Shown: positions 1 through 8,622 of the stretch, piece by piece
Layout of the letters: the number at the start of each line of letters is the position of its first letter
How positions within the stretch are numbered: position 1 is the stretch's first letter
NCBI GenBank assembly: GCA_035967975.1
Contig: JAWQFQ010000007.1
Span: 1 to 64,000, forward strand
Length of the DNA stretch: 64,000 nucleotides
Reading direction: 5' to 3'
DNA from: Scytonema sp035967975
Lineage (GTDB): Bacteria > Cyanobacteriota > Cyanobacteriia > Cyanobacteriales > Nostocaceae
Notes under the pieces: generated by a model
Database searches by the model: none
What the model was told of the DNA's origin: nothing
The model's input: the letters and a program-made list of their open reading frames with translations, nothing else
Program-made: the position numbers and the translations under genes

Positions 1-39
1 CCACGAGTAATCGTAGAGAAGGTTGTCCTGTTTTGTCAT
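1..39 (-). CDS. 5' end of an unidentified gene, cut by the left edge
   Basis: An ATG at 39-37 on the minus strand opens a frame of 13 codons that reaches the window edge without a stop (begins MTKQDNLLYDYSW). An AGGGG stretch a few bases upstream could serve as a ribosome binding site. It would lie about 130 bases downstream of the SLH gene on the same strand. Too little is visible to assign a family, and it could be a chance frame. Confidence 0.3.
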   Translation of the reverse strand, partial: MTKQDNLLYDYSW

Positions 40-173
40 GGTTTCCCCTAACCCTAATGGGCAATCGCATTACATAAGTGGCGATCGCTTGTTTAAAAGG
101 ATGCGATCAAATCCTACGTAGTATTGACTTGATATCTTTGAGGTAACGAGTTTCTCCAGAGTCCCAAGTTCCG

Positions 174-1346
174 TTACTGAATCAAATCCAGGCTATCCAC
201 CATACGATCCAATACCTGTTTATTTCGCTGATAGTCTTGATTTGGCACATCGTAGGTGGTAGCGACCAAAGTCCGATCGCCGAAATCGATGACATATTTA
301 TAAGAAAGTCTTCCTTCTGGTAACAGCCCAAAACCCGTAGCTTCGGTTTCAATAACTACCGCCTGACGACCATCTATTGTTATTTCACGGCGTGAAATAA
401 CATTTGCACTGCGGCTATCTGGATTAGCAAGGCGATCAAATGAAACTTTTTCCAGATCGAAGTAAACGGCTTCATCAAAATCTTCAGTGTATGGTTCTAG
501 CTGAATTGACTCTGAATCAAAAACCTCACATTGGTTTACAACTTCCCCAGAGTTTGTTTGCCAATTGTTAGGATAACTAACGGCATATCCAATTTGGTCA
601 TTAGTGCAGCGTTGACCGAGGCTGATAGAATCACCCTTGTTGGGTTGGTTTCCTGGCTGGGAAAAATTGACGATATATTCATTGGGAACACCAGCCAGAT
701 TCTTAACTTGACATAATGCAGCTGCTACCTGCGCCCGTGTAGTAGGGTCAGAAGGACCAAGCAGTCTTTGGTCAAATTGAGGCTTGGGGAGACTGATAAC
801 AATTCCTTGCTGTGTAGCTGCAGCTATGTCATCTCTAGCGTAATCTGGAATTTCTGCCGCATCTGTGTATGTGGCGTTGAGAATCTGATTTGGTGAAGCA
901 GGGCTAGAATAATTTAAACCACTGGCTAAAGAAACAAAGGTTTGGACTCTCTTAATAAACTGATTGGGTTGAAAACGTTGTTCTGGATAACCCGAAAGAA
1001 ATCCCTTACGATAAGCAGTACGAATAGCTTCTTGACCCCAATAATTAGAAGAAACGTCTTGGAAATCAATCGCTTCCCTTTCTGTAGGAACCTTAGGAAA
1101 GGCTTGGTTGACTATCGCCGCAAACTCAGCACGGTTAATGATGTCATCTGGTCGAAAGGTACCGTTGGGGTAGCCAGAGATGATTCCTTGCTGTGTTAAT
1201 TGTTGAATGCAATTTTCTGCCCAATGACCCTGGATATCAGAATAGGTTTGGGCTCGAGCAGGAGGGGAAAGACTTAAAGAGATGGTACTGCTGAAGACTC
1301 CTAATGTTAACCACGAAAAAACCTGTTTAACTTGTTTTAAAAACAT
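174..1346 (-). CDS. SLH-domain surface protein with a C-terminal PsbP-like region
   Basis: Secreted, probably cell-wall-attached protein of about 390 residues. A hydrophobic N-terminal segment ending in an ARA cleavage site looks like a signal peptide. Three S-layer homology repeats follow within roughly the first 215 residues. The first two are clear (DIQGHWAENCI...ISGYPNGTFRPDD...NRAEFA and DVSSNYWGQEAI...LSGYPEQRFQPNQ); the third is degenerate. The last 150 residues, starting near a Cys and reading IGYAVSYPNNWQ, resemble the lipoprotein or PsbP-like domains often joined to SLH repeats in cyanobacteria; this is by feel only. The frame extends to a TTG at 1370, but the ATG at 1346 gives a more normal signal peptide. 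SLH repeats bind secondary polymers of the peptidoglycan; the role of the C-terminal domain is unknown. Confidence 0.8.
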   Translation of the reverse strand: MFLKQVKQVFSWLTLGVFSSTISLSLSPPARAQTYSDIQGHWAENCIQQLTQQGIISGYPNGTFRPDDIINRAEFAAIVNQAFPKVPTEREAIDFQDVSSNYWGQEAIRTAYRKGFLSGYPEQRFQPNQFIKRVQTFVSLASGLNYSSPASPNQILNATYTDAAEIPDYARDDIAAATQQGIVISLPKPQFDQRLLGPSDPTTRAQVAAALCQVKNLAGVPNEYIVNFSQPGNQPNKGDSISLGQRCTNDQIGYAVSYPNNWQTNSGEVVNQCEVFDSESIQLEPYTEDFDEAVYFDLEKVSFDRLANPDSRSANVISRREITIDGRQAVVIETEATGFGLLPEGRLSYKYVIDFGDRTLVATTYDVPNQDYQRNKQVLDRMVDSLDLIQ

Positions 1347-1549
1347 AATTTGCTTATTGGTCTCGGTCAAATTGTTTATATTTTTTCGTTATATAAAAAA
1401 AATCTTCTAGCTTCCTCTTGCTGAGGTATTATATCCCTTCTGTCTTTTGTGTTAACCGAATATACAAATCAAACACATAATTTTCAGTAATGATATTTTA
1501 TACATAAAAAATGGGAATACTAGCAGAAAGCCCTGATGTGAGGTAACTT

Positions 1550-2020
1550 ATGAAAGCTCTAGGTCTTTTTGCAACAGTGTTCTTATTTACCAACTTACTA
1601 CCTGCCTTTGCATATCCCAGTCAATATAAACAGATGAGTTGGGATACGACTCATTTCAAGATGTCGGATGTGAGATTTAATCCCGACTTTATGACCCTGT
1701 CAGTAACTGCGGCAAATACTAAAGGTAAAAACTTTAATTTGGTTGTCCAGTGTGGGAACAATCCGAACGCTTACTACAAGCAATTAACACTTTCTGGCAA
1801 AGTTGCAAAGTTTGATCGAGATAAGGAGTTGGTAACGATGCTTTGCAATCAAGCTTTAGAAATCCGAGATGCACATATTCTTCAACTACTTTCGACTGCA
1901 AACTGCACGCAGATAAATCTGCATTACGGTATCCGCAGCATTCCTGTTGCTTATTACGGCGAGCTTGCAAAGAAAAAAGATCGCAACCGGAATGGGTATG
2001 CCTGCGACTTAGAGCCGTAA
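1550..2020 (+). CDS. small secreted protein with an Excalibur-like C-terminus
   Basis: A 156-residue protein with an N-terminal signal peptide (hydrophobic run ending LLPAFA). The middle is unrecognised and has a few Cys. The C-terminus reads KKKDRNRNGYACDLEP, which resembles the Excalibur calcium-binding motif (D-x-D-x-D-G-x-x-C-E) seen at the ends of secreted bacterial nucleases and wall proteins, though with Asn and Arg at some acidic positions. The start has a good ribosome binding site (GAGGTAA just before ATG). It is a single gene, followed by a perfect hairpin at 2071-2103. Function is unknown; calcium binding outside the cell is an inference. Confidence 0.65.
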   Translation: MKALGLFATVFLFTNLLPAFAYPSQYKQMSWDTTHFKMSDVRFNPDFMTLSVTAANTKGKNFNLVVQCGNNPNAYYKQLTLSGKVAKFDRDKELVTMLCNQALEIRDAHILQLLSTANCTQINLHYGIRSIPVAYYGELAKKKDRNRNGYACDLEP

Positions 2021-2070
2021 AGTACTTTTTAAGTATAATTAAGTACTTTGACAAGGGTTGATAGGGGTGT

Positions 2071-2103
2071 AGAAACCCGGTATCTTAGAGATACCGGGTT
2101 TCT
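2071..2103. terminator. 15-bp-arm hairpin, dispersed palindrome acting as a likely terminator
   Basis: agaaacccggtatct and its exact inverse are separated by three bases and end in a short T run. It lies 50 bases after the stop of the small secreted protein gene. Near-identical copies are at 9703-9735 and 19079-19111, so this is a member of a dispersed palindrome family that may terminate transcription here. Confidence 0.55.
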
Positions 2104-2114
2104 TACCTATTTAG

Positions 2115-2232
2115 GAACTTCCAAGAAATAAATTATCCATCTTGTGGAGTGGGCGTTCTCGCCTGCTCCTGTTGGCTAACGGGCGAGACGCCTGTACCAC
2201 AAGAGATGTTTGAATACTTTTTAACTGAAGTG
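2115..2232. repeat. dispersed palindromic element (family A), reverse copy
   Basis: Outer block ccaagaaataaattatccat followed by cttgtgg..., an inner GC-rich palindrome around gggcgaga and gcctgtaccacaag, then an AT-rich outer block. The same parts occur in the opposite order at 15785-15911 and in an expanded form at 3841-4030. It has no coding capacity and looks like a non-autonomous repeat typical of heterocystous cyanobacteria. Confidence 0.55.
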
Positions 2233-2287
2233 TCTTGAAGTATAATCAATAACCTACTCAACAGCTAAAACGTAGATAAACAAAGAG

Positions 2288-3592
2288 TTAGGAACTGAAC
2301 CATTTTCCTTTTTTAGTACGGGACGCCGTATCATAGCTATAGCCATACTTTCTGTAATTCAAAGTATCTGCGGGTGTGACGATATCATCTGAGGAGATAT
2401 ATGGTAGTAAAGATAACAAATCTCCCGGACCCCAATTTGCTGGAGTGGACTCACCCCCATCCCAAGGCCACATTCTGTCTTTGAGATTTTCACCGTAATG
2501 TCCACCAGATGCAGGATAATAATCGCTACCCTTATGACCATCTTTTTGCCACTCAGCCCAAAGGCGATCGACATTAGAATGAATCAGCCAAAAGACTGGA
2601 TCGTTAATAGAACTCGCAAGAGCAGCCATTGTCCCTAAAGCTTCGGGACGACCTACAGCTGGGTCAAAGGTAGCCCCACCGACAAAACTGTGAAAATAGT
2701 TGTGCTGATACACACCCGGTGTTGGTTGTTGAGTGGAGTTATCAAGCTTGATAAATCCCTCTAAAGCTTGGCGAAAAGTTTCATAGTCGTTAATGGTAAA
2801 GAGTTGTTGCTCATCTTCTTTAGGAACGGGGTAGTTATTTGTAGGAGGGACTCGCATAAAGCGTAAGAGTACGTCACCCAAGGTTTCACCGGAATCGTTT
2901 ATATGTAAGCTTGAGTTAAGAACCCATCCACTAGCTGCAGTAAAAGGACCAGACACGACAGGTCCTCCTTGAACATCACCTAAATTTGGAATGACCAAGC
3001 TAACGCCTTGACCATTAGGTCCCATGAAGTCATCTTGAAAGATAATATCTAACGCCTTAGAATCTGTCCAATCCCAGTAGGGAATAGTGACACTAGGATT
3101 GACAGCTTGCAAAGCTTTTTCAAATCGGTACACAAACTCACGATGCCACGGTAAGAATAAAGCGCTTTCATGAGCACCATCATGCCCAGCTGCTGGACCT
3201 TGAGCACCTTCGTACATCAGACCCATTGATGCTACGTGTATTGCAACAAACTGATCGTAGATACTAACATGGCTACCTTCTGGAAATGTCTGTTTTAATG
3301 TCTGTATCGCTTGGACAAATGCACTCTTTTCTTCTGGTGTCAAGTCAACAACGTTTTTTCTGATAGTACCAATATTTGTCCAATTCCTTCTACTAATAAG
3401 ATGCTTGCTTTGTCCTGAAGAGCCAGCGAAATCAGCCTTATGCAAGGAATTGCTGTTGAGTACCTGAGTTGAAGTCCCCTCATATATGCGATGTTCAGTA
3501 TTGTAAGAAAGTGCTGGCGATCCAAATACGATTAAGGCAGCAACTATACTAGCGATAATGCCTGTTTTAATAGTTCGACGGAGAATATTCAT
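2288..3592 (-). CDS. secreted tyrosinase-family copper oxidase
   Basis: A 434-residue protein with a clear N-terminal signal peptide (hydrophobic run ending in GSPALS). The di-copper centre motifs are visible. The CuA side has AIHVASM, then AHESALFLPWHREF, with His residues in the usual order. The CuB side has HNYFHSFVGG and then NDPVFWLIHSNVDRLWAEW, the typical HSxxDRxW signature. Length fits bacterial tyrosinases and polyphenol oxidases that hydroxylate monophenols and oxidise diphenols to quinones. There is no caddie-protein gene nearby. The start has AGG upstream of ATG. The gene stands alone with repeats on both sides. Family assignment is strong; the natural substrate cannot be read from the sequence. 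Confidence 0.88.
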   Translation of the reverse strand: MNILRRTIKTGIIASIVAALIVFGSPALSYNTEHRIYEGTSTQVLNSNSLHKADFAGSSGQSKHLISRRNWTNIGTIRKNVVDLTPEEKSAFVQAIQTLKQTFPEGSHVSIYDQFVAIHVASMGLMYEGAQGPAAGHDGAHESALFLPWHREFVYRFEKALQAVNPSVTIPYWDWTDSKALDIIFQDDFMGPNGQGVSLVIPNLGDVQGGPVVSGPFTAASGWVLNSSLHINDSGETLGDVLLRFMRVPPTNNYPVPKEDEQQLFTINDYETFRQALEGFIKLDNSTQQPTPGVYQHNYFHSFVGGATFDPAVGRPEALGTMAALASSINDPVFWLIHSNVDRLWAEWQKDGHKGSDYYPASGGHYGENLKDRMWPWDGGESTPANWGPGDLLSLLPYISSDDIVTPADTLNYRKYGYSYDTASRTKKGKWFSS

Positions 3593-4340
3593 AATTTATA
3601 CCTGATAGTGCGGTTAAGATTCCAAAGTTTTTCAGATATGTCATTGAGAACAACAGTTATTAAGTATATAAATTCACAGATTTTTAACTGACTCACAATA
3701 GAAAATTTTTCGGAAAACCCTTCTATTCTTTCGTATTAGCACAAATACGGTTACTCTTACTGAGTTTCGTCTATATTTTTTTTACAAATAAAAAGCAGTA
3801 AATTATTTCGGAGCAAAAAATTGTACTAGGGTATGAAAGACTTCCAAATAAAAAAGTCTTTAAATATCTCTTGTGGTGCGGGCTTCTAGCCCGCCATTTG
3901 TACAAGACAGGCGAGGACGCCCGTACCACATTTGTACAAAACAGGTGGGGACGCCCGTACCACATTTGTACAAAACAGGTGGGGACGCCCGTACCACATT
4001 TCCGGAGAATTTATTTCTTAGAAATTTCTTATTATACAAGCAAAAACCCCAGGTTCATCACCTAGGGTATTTTTAAACCACGACGGCATCACGGCTGGCA
4101 ATAGTTCAGCGTCGTGTAGTATAAAACCCGGTAGCTAACCGGGAAGAGGAGGTTCTAGCCTTGCGGTGTGTCTTTTTGTGCAAGAACGTATTAACATCTA
4201 AGATACTCCTCAGTGTATGAGTGCAGTTGCCAAAATGCCAGAAGAGTGAGGGTCAGTAAACCAAAAAGTTTTTTCAAAAGGGTGATTGCCCAAAATTATG
4301 TAGTCTATGATACTGCATTAAATTGTGAATGAGAAATTGC
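3593..4340. other. 748-base spacer of repeats between tyrosinase and transporter genes
   Basis: No credible gene; the small open frames here only translate the repeats. It contains the expanded family A repeat (3841-4030) and two hairpins. One is around 4046-4068 (accccaggt/acctagggt, flanked by A and T runs on both sides, so usable in either direction). The other is CCCGGT/ACCGGG at 4127-4143. Both lie downstream of the Nramp-like gene and could terminate it. The first 150 bases presumably hold the tyrosinase promoter. Confidence 0.5.
3841..4030. repeat. dispersed element (family A) expanded by three tandem 34-bp units
   Basis: Flanks cttccaaataaaaaagt and aatttatttcttagaaat match those of the element at 15785-15911. 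Inside, a 34-bp unit (atttgtacaaaacaggt...cgtaccac) is repeated three times at 3896-3929, 3930-3963 and 3964-3997. The last two copies are identical and the first differs at a few bases. The units are directly adjacent with no spacers, so this is not a CRISPR array. Confidence 0.7.
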
Positions 4341-5771
4341 TCATGCTGAACCACTTGATGATGCAACAACTCCAAGCACTTGAAGCAGGTAGATAGTGGC
4401 AAACCCTGCGTAGAAGAGACCAGCTAACACTGTTGCCCAAAACATAAACTTAGATGGTTGCAGTTGCCTTGGTAACAGGGTTTTATTCAAGTAGAGTGTT
4501 ACCCAAGTGATCAACGGAATATGAATCGCTTCTATGATTCCAGCAAGTTGAAGTATCGCCACTGGTTCACCTACAACTATATAAACTACTGAAGGTGCAA
4601 TAGTCAATAGCACGACAATATACACCTTTCGCAGAAATTCTTCATTAGACCAGCGACCACCGACGCCAAACGATCGCAAGATAATATTTGTTCCATCTGC
4701 AAGCAAGCGCCCCCATCCATCTTGATTAGTTAGCGTTGTTTGCAAGAAGCCAAAAAAGACTGCTACAATCATGAACCAGAAGCCTATCTGACCCCATACA
4801 TTACCCAACAACTGACCCAGTACTTCGGCGACTCGGTCTTCCGCTGGCACAATTCCCTCTGGTCTTAGCAATTCTGCACCTAAAATCAAGAAGGCGATGA
4901 CGATAAACAGACCTCCGAGCACGCCAATTGTGATGTCTATCGTCATTTCTGTTATCCAGCCGCGCAAATACTTTTTTTCTTGGCTACTCAAGTCCTCAGG
5001 ATGAAGCATCTCTCCAGGGCGATCGCTCACCTTTCCGACACCATATCCTTTTTCTACAACCCAGTAGGAATACCATGTCATCCCAGCAGCACCAGCAAGT
5101 ACAAAGCTAAGCCAGGGTACAACCTCTTGATAGTTTACATTCTGTGGTATCTGGGGAGCTAATCCAGCAACAAGAGTATCAAAGCTAGGAAAGACAGTGA
5201 CTGCTGTTACAACAGCTGTTATTGCCAAAGCTATTGCCAGGATTTTAGCTACTAATTCAAGCTTGCTATATTTTCCCCATAAGAGGAATACCATTGTGGA
5301 TAGCAGAATGACAGCCATCCATAAGGAGGTATTACCAGGAAGCACCAGAATAAGTGCTGTTGCAGCTGAGGCTGCTAGTCCTGCGATCGCCGTCACTGAA
5401 ACCACCAGCTGTGGCAGAACAATCAGCCAAACTGCCCAATTTCTTGGTCCAGGTACTTGTTTAAATGCATCTAAAATTGTTGCTCCAGTACAGACAGCAA
5501 GACGACCAATCTCATGGTTGATGAACCATTTAAGAAAGACAGCTGCAACAGCTGCCCAAAGAAGAGTGTAGCCATAAAGAGAACCTACACGTGGTGGAAA
5601 AAGGAGTTCCCCCGCTCCTCCAGCTCCCGCCGCCATCCAGGTTAGTCCCGGACCCAACCAAGCCAACCTCTGCTTCCAACTTTTTGGTGGTTTCTTTATA
5701 GTTTGCTCAGAATGGTTTACCTGTTGATTCTCTGTTTGTGTTGATGAATTGGATTCATCATTTATACTCAT
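4341..5771 (-). CDS. divergent Nramp-like transporter
   Basis: A 476-residue integral membrane protein with about eleven hydrophobic segments after a polar N-terminus of some 40 residues. The opening WLGPGLTWMAAGAGG and the following helices match the Nramp metal-ion transporter fold. However, the canonical metal-binding DPGN of helix 1 reads GAGE, and the MPH motif expected in helix 6 is replaced (TIDITIGVLGG). It therefore belongs to a side branch of the superfamily, and its substrate (Mn, Mg or something else) cannot be predicted. AGGAGAA before the ATG supports the start. Single gene, inner membrane. Confidence 0.75.
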   Translation of the reverse strand: MSINDESNSSTQTENQQVNHSEQTIKKPPKSWKQRLAWLGPGLTWMAAGAGGAGELLFPPRVGSLYGYTLLWAAVAAVFLKWFINHEIGRLAVCTGATILDAFKQVPGPRNWAVWLIVLPQLVVSVTAIAGLAASAATALILVLPGNTSLWMAVILLSTMVFLLWGKYSKLELVAKILAIALAITAVVTAVTVFPSFDTLVAGLAPQIPQNVNYQEVVPWLSFVLAGAAGMTWYSYWVVEKGYGVGKVSDRPGEMLHPEDLSSQEKKYLRGWITEMTIDITIGVLGGLFIVIAFLILGAELLRPEGIVPAEDRVAEVLGQLLGNVWGQIGFWFMIVAVFFGFLQTTLTNQDGWGRLLADGTNIILRSFGVGGRWSNEEFLRKVYIVVLLTIAPSVVYIVVGEPVAILQLAGIIEAIHIPLITWVTLYLNKTLLPRQLQPSKFMFWATVLAGLFYAGFATIYLLQVLGVVASSSGSA

Positions 5772-5861
5772 GATTGCTTTCTCCTAATTACTTAGCACCT
5801 TTTCGGAAAGCTGACGAAAACTACATAATCTCCAGTTAATCTTCTTGACAAATAACTCTTC

Positions 5862-5998
5862 TATAGCAGTCCTAAATGAAATGTAAAATTTTTGTGAGGA
5901 CTGCTAATAGCTAATAGCTAATAGTTAAAAAGCAGTTAGCAGTTAGCAATTAGCTATTAGCTCATCAAATTTTTTACGAATGATTTAGGATTGCTATA
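5862..5998. repeat. MITE-like inverted repeat enclosing TAATAGC heptamers
   Basis: Imperfect terminal arms of about 31 bases: tagcagtcctaaatgaaatg... at 5862-5893 and its inverse ...gatttaggattgctata at 5967-5998. They enclose tandem copies of taatagc/tagctat (about 5903-5962), a short tandemly repeated heptamer type. It occupies most of the 337-base spacer between the Nramp-like gene and the next lipoprotein gene. No coding capacity. Confidence 0.55.
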
Positions 5999-6108
5999 TA
6001 TATATATTTATTGATAATAATTATTTTTTATACTAAAATGCCTGCACAAATCGTGCTAAGCGTAATTTGTGCAGAAACTAACTTCAATATCTTAATCAAG
6101 ATATTACT

Positions 6109-6732
6109 TTAGCTGGCTACTTGTTGCGGTTGTACATACAGTTGACGTCCTGACTCTAGTTGCGCGGCGATTTGCTGACGGCTATCAATAAATGTGTATT
6201 GTTCGTTAAAGCTACTTGTAGGACGCTCTCCAATGATATAATGACGCACTGGCATATTTGGGGCATTGATGACAATGCGATCGGCGACGCGTACTCTTGC
6301 TTTTGGCGCATTTGGATTTTCCTCTTCAAGTCGAGAAACCACCCAAAGTTCGTTGTTTACCGCATATACACCTTGAATGTCAAGGTCGTATCCACCAGAA
6401 GGAACCTCAACTTCAACCGTTACGGTACGCTCTTCCCGGTTTACTCCAGGTACATCAATATTAATGTAAGGAACTTCCACTGTTTCCTCTTCCTGAACGA
6501 CAACAACCCTAGGAACTGTGACGGTACGCTCTCGGACTCCAACATTCACGTCCGGTCCCTGAATATCATATTCTGGTAATCTTCCAGGTTCTACTTCTAC
6601 ATCTACATCAGGTAAGCGACCTGCTTGTTCTTGCTCTACTCGACATGATGTTAGAGGAAACAGAAGCAGAACTAGTGATAGAGGTAAGATTTTTTGTAAG
6701 GTTAAACTCTGTGATTGCATAAGGTTAAACAT
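6109..6732 (-). CDS. predicted lipoprotein of unknown function
   Basis: A 207-residue protein with a lipobox (hydrophobic run ending LTSC, Cys about residue 30), so probably lipid-anchored in the envelope. The middle is very rich in Val, Glu and Asp, with repeating phrases (RTVTVPRVVVVQEEETVEVP and a later RTVTVEVEVP), suggesting stacked beta-strands. The C-terminal half (YDLDIQGVYAVNNELWVVSRL) is more globular. I do not recognise a family. ATG codons at residues 1 and 5 are both possible. Single gene, divergent from 7693 across a long spacer. Confidence 0.6.
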   Translation of the reverse strand: MFNLMQSQSLTLQKILPLSLVLLLFPLTSCRVEQEQAGRLPDVDVEVEPGRLPEYDIQGPDVNVGVRERTVTVPRVVVVQEEETVEVPYINIDVPGVNREERTVTVEVEVPSGGYDLDIQGVYAVNNELWVVSRLEEENPNAPKARVRVADRIVINAPNMPVRHYIIGERPTSSFNEQYTFIDSRQQIAAQLESGRQLYVQPQQVAS

Positions 6733-7692
6733 CTCAACGACAAAAAACAGCTTTCATTAATAAAAATTACTAAGCACTACTTACTTGAATACTACTATCT
6801 TTATTGCACTCTTTATAACAACTCATATTAAGATTACACAAGATTCCCATTCAGCTTTAAGTAAATTCAATTGCTACCAAACTTCTAATTTCCATAGTTT
6901 TTGTAAAGTTCATAAAATCATTACAAGTACACCAATAATTGTTAACTTTAATTACAGGTGCAAATTAAATTTTTCTCTAGCACCTATATATTTACTAACT
7001 TTTGCTTGTTCTGCATCATTCTTTAGTTAGAAATTCAAGAAAAGTAAGTTTAATCAGAGGAAACTAAGCGTGTCATCACAGCCTTCACTCAACACCCAAT
7101 ACTGCTCGGATAAGAGTTGTTGTAGGTTGGAATGAACGATAAGAAACTCAAAAAACGCTTGTAAAGGTTAAATTTTGTTCCTTAAGCTAACCTAAATTAT
7201 TTTATTTATTTGAGCTACTCCTTTCAGTTTTGACTCAAAACCAACATCCCTTTCCAAAACATCCAACAACTTTTTTTAGTGTAGTGTGAGGTACAGTGCT
7301 AACAGTTACTTACTAACTCATAGTAATGAGAGTCAATGTAATGCAATGAGAAAAATATTTTCTGAAAAAAATTACTATAAAATTATCGTGATTCTTGAAG
7401 ACAAGAAACTGGAATTCCAATATCGCGTGAGTTTTGCTAATTTAGTAAGCAAAAACAAGATATAAAATTTTCTATTTCTATATCCCCTTATTAAGGAGAA
7501 TCTATGCAGGATTCCTTAAATCCTACTTTAGAAAGAAGGAAAATAGTAGTGATTTTTATAATATAAAGTGGAGTATTAAAGTGTTGGACGCTTAAATAAA
7601 GTAATTATACTAGCACTTTTAAATAGCTTTCAAACTATGTGAAATGAAGTTTTGTACAACAAAATAAACTCAAGAAGATAGGAGGAGCAAAG
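6733..7692. other. 960-base AT-rich spacer between divergent genes
   Basis: No gene with supporting signals was found on either strand; the longest frames are short, rich in Ile, Asn, Phe and Ser, and lack a ribosome binding site. It must hold the promoters of the two divergent envelope-protein genes. The only clear signal is AGGAGG just before the ATG at 7693. I see no riboswitch or RNA gene that I can name. Confidence 0.4.
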
Positions 7693-8568
7693 ATGACACT
7701 ATTCAATAAATACAGCGATCGCAAACAAGGATGGAATACTCGCATAGGGGTTATAGCCATTGCATTAACAGCTATACTTCTTCCTGCTTGTGCGAATAAT
7801 GAGCAGCAAGCGGAAAATCCTCAAGCTACAGAAGCTCCGACTTCCGAATCTGTCGCACAGAAGGAAAACATTACAGCACCGGATGTTAGTGAAAATACAA
7901 ATGCTCTTATCGGTAAACTTGTTACCGTTAGGAGTCAACCTATCAATAGGATAAACGATACTGTGTTTACAATTACTGACCGAGAAGTTTTTAGTGGTGA
8001 AAGAATTGTAGTTGTAAATAATACAGGTCAACCCGTCAACCTTCCTACGCCACAAGATTCCAGATTGCAAGTAACAGGTACAGTTGCTAAATTTGACTCC
8101 AATGCGATTAGACAAGAATACGGTTTAGATTTAGGCGAACAAGATTTATATCAAGAGTATAAAGGGAAACCAGCAATTATTGCACAGTCCATCGCGCTAG
8201 CGCCAGTACCAGGTGAAATCAGCGAACAACCACAAACATACTACAATAAGGTCATTGCTGTACCTGCTGATGTTGCAAAAATCTACAATCCTAGTGTATT
8301 TGCTCTTGAAGACGATACACTTCTTGGTAATAATCCACTGTTAGTCCTAGTAACCGATCGCCTTAAGGAAACAGGTCCTATTAATCAAGGAGAAAGAATT
8401 GTTGCTACCGGTCTACTTCGTCCATTTGTTGTATCCGAAATTGAGAGAGAATACAATTTTGATTGGGACTCCCAGTTGCGAGGGCAGTTAGAGAAGGAAT
8501 ACAATCAAAGACCTGTGTTGATTGTCGAAGGTATATATCCATCAGCATTGCCACAAAGCGCTAAATAA
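7693..8568 (+). CDS. predicted lipoprotein, paralogue of the facing gene
   Basis: A 291-residue protein with a lipobox (ILLPACANN), then a Gln/Glu/Ala-rich linker of about 40 residues and two similar beta-rich halves. The phrases GLLRPFVVSEIEREYNFDWDSQLRGQLE and PVLIVEGIYP have close counterparts (QVRPFVVRDIERDYKMTWDSRVRRQLE, PVFIAEEIYA) in the convergent gene at 8620-9510, so the two are paralogues. A strong AGGAGG precedes the ATG. No named family recognised; probably an envelope protein. Confidence 0.65.
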   Translation: MTLFNKYSDRKQGWNTRIGVIAIALTAILLPACANNEQQAENPQATEAPTSESVAQKENITAPDVSENTNALIGKLVTVRSQPINRINDTVFTITDREVFSGERIVVVNNTGQPVNLPTPQDSRLQVTGTVAKFDSNAIRQEYGLDLGEQDLYQEYKGKPAIIAQSIALAPVPGEISEQPQTYYNKVIAVPADVAKIYNPSVFALEDDTLLGNNPLLVLVTDRLKETGPINQGERIVATGLLRPFVVSEIEREYNFDWDSQLRGQLEKEYNQRPVLIVEGIYPSALPQSAK

Positions 8569-8590
8569 AGTGTAAAGGGTATAGGGGTTC

Positions 8591-8622
8591 ACTACACCCC
8601 ACACCCTACACCCTACACCCTA
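8591..8622. repeat. short tandem repeat array of the CCCTACA type
   Basis: Tandem copies of ccctaca lie between the two convergent paralogous genes and run into the stop codon of the minus-strand one. Related arrays occur at 16294-16366 and 17400-17433, often beside gene ends. This repeat class is a known feature of heterocystous cyanobacteria. Confidence 0.6.

Noticed and set aside
1734..2061. Frames on both strands overlapping the small secreted protein
   Set aside because: They are shadows of the gene at 1550-2020, which has a ribosome binding site and signal peptide.
3896..3997. Possible CRISPR array
   Set aside because: The 34-bp units abut directly without spacers, and no cas gene is present.
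3871..4076. Overlapping plus-strand frames of about 65 residues
   Set aside because: They translate the 34-bp tandem repeats in two frames, have no ribosome binding site and show repetitive nonsense-like protein.
6785..7030. Plus-strand frame of 81 residues in the long spacer
   Set aside because: AT-rich composition, no ribosome binding site and no recognisable motif.
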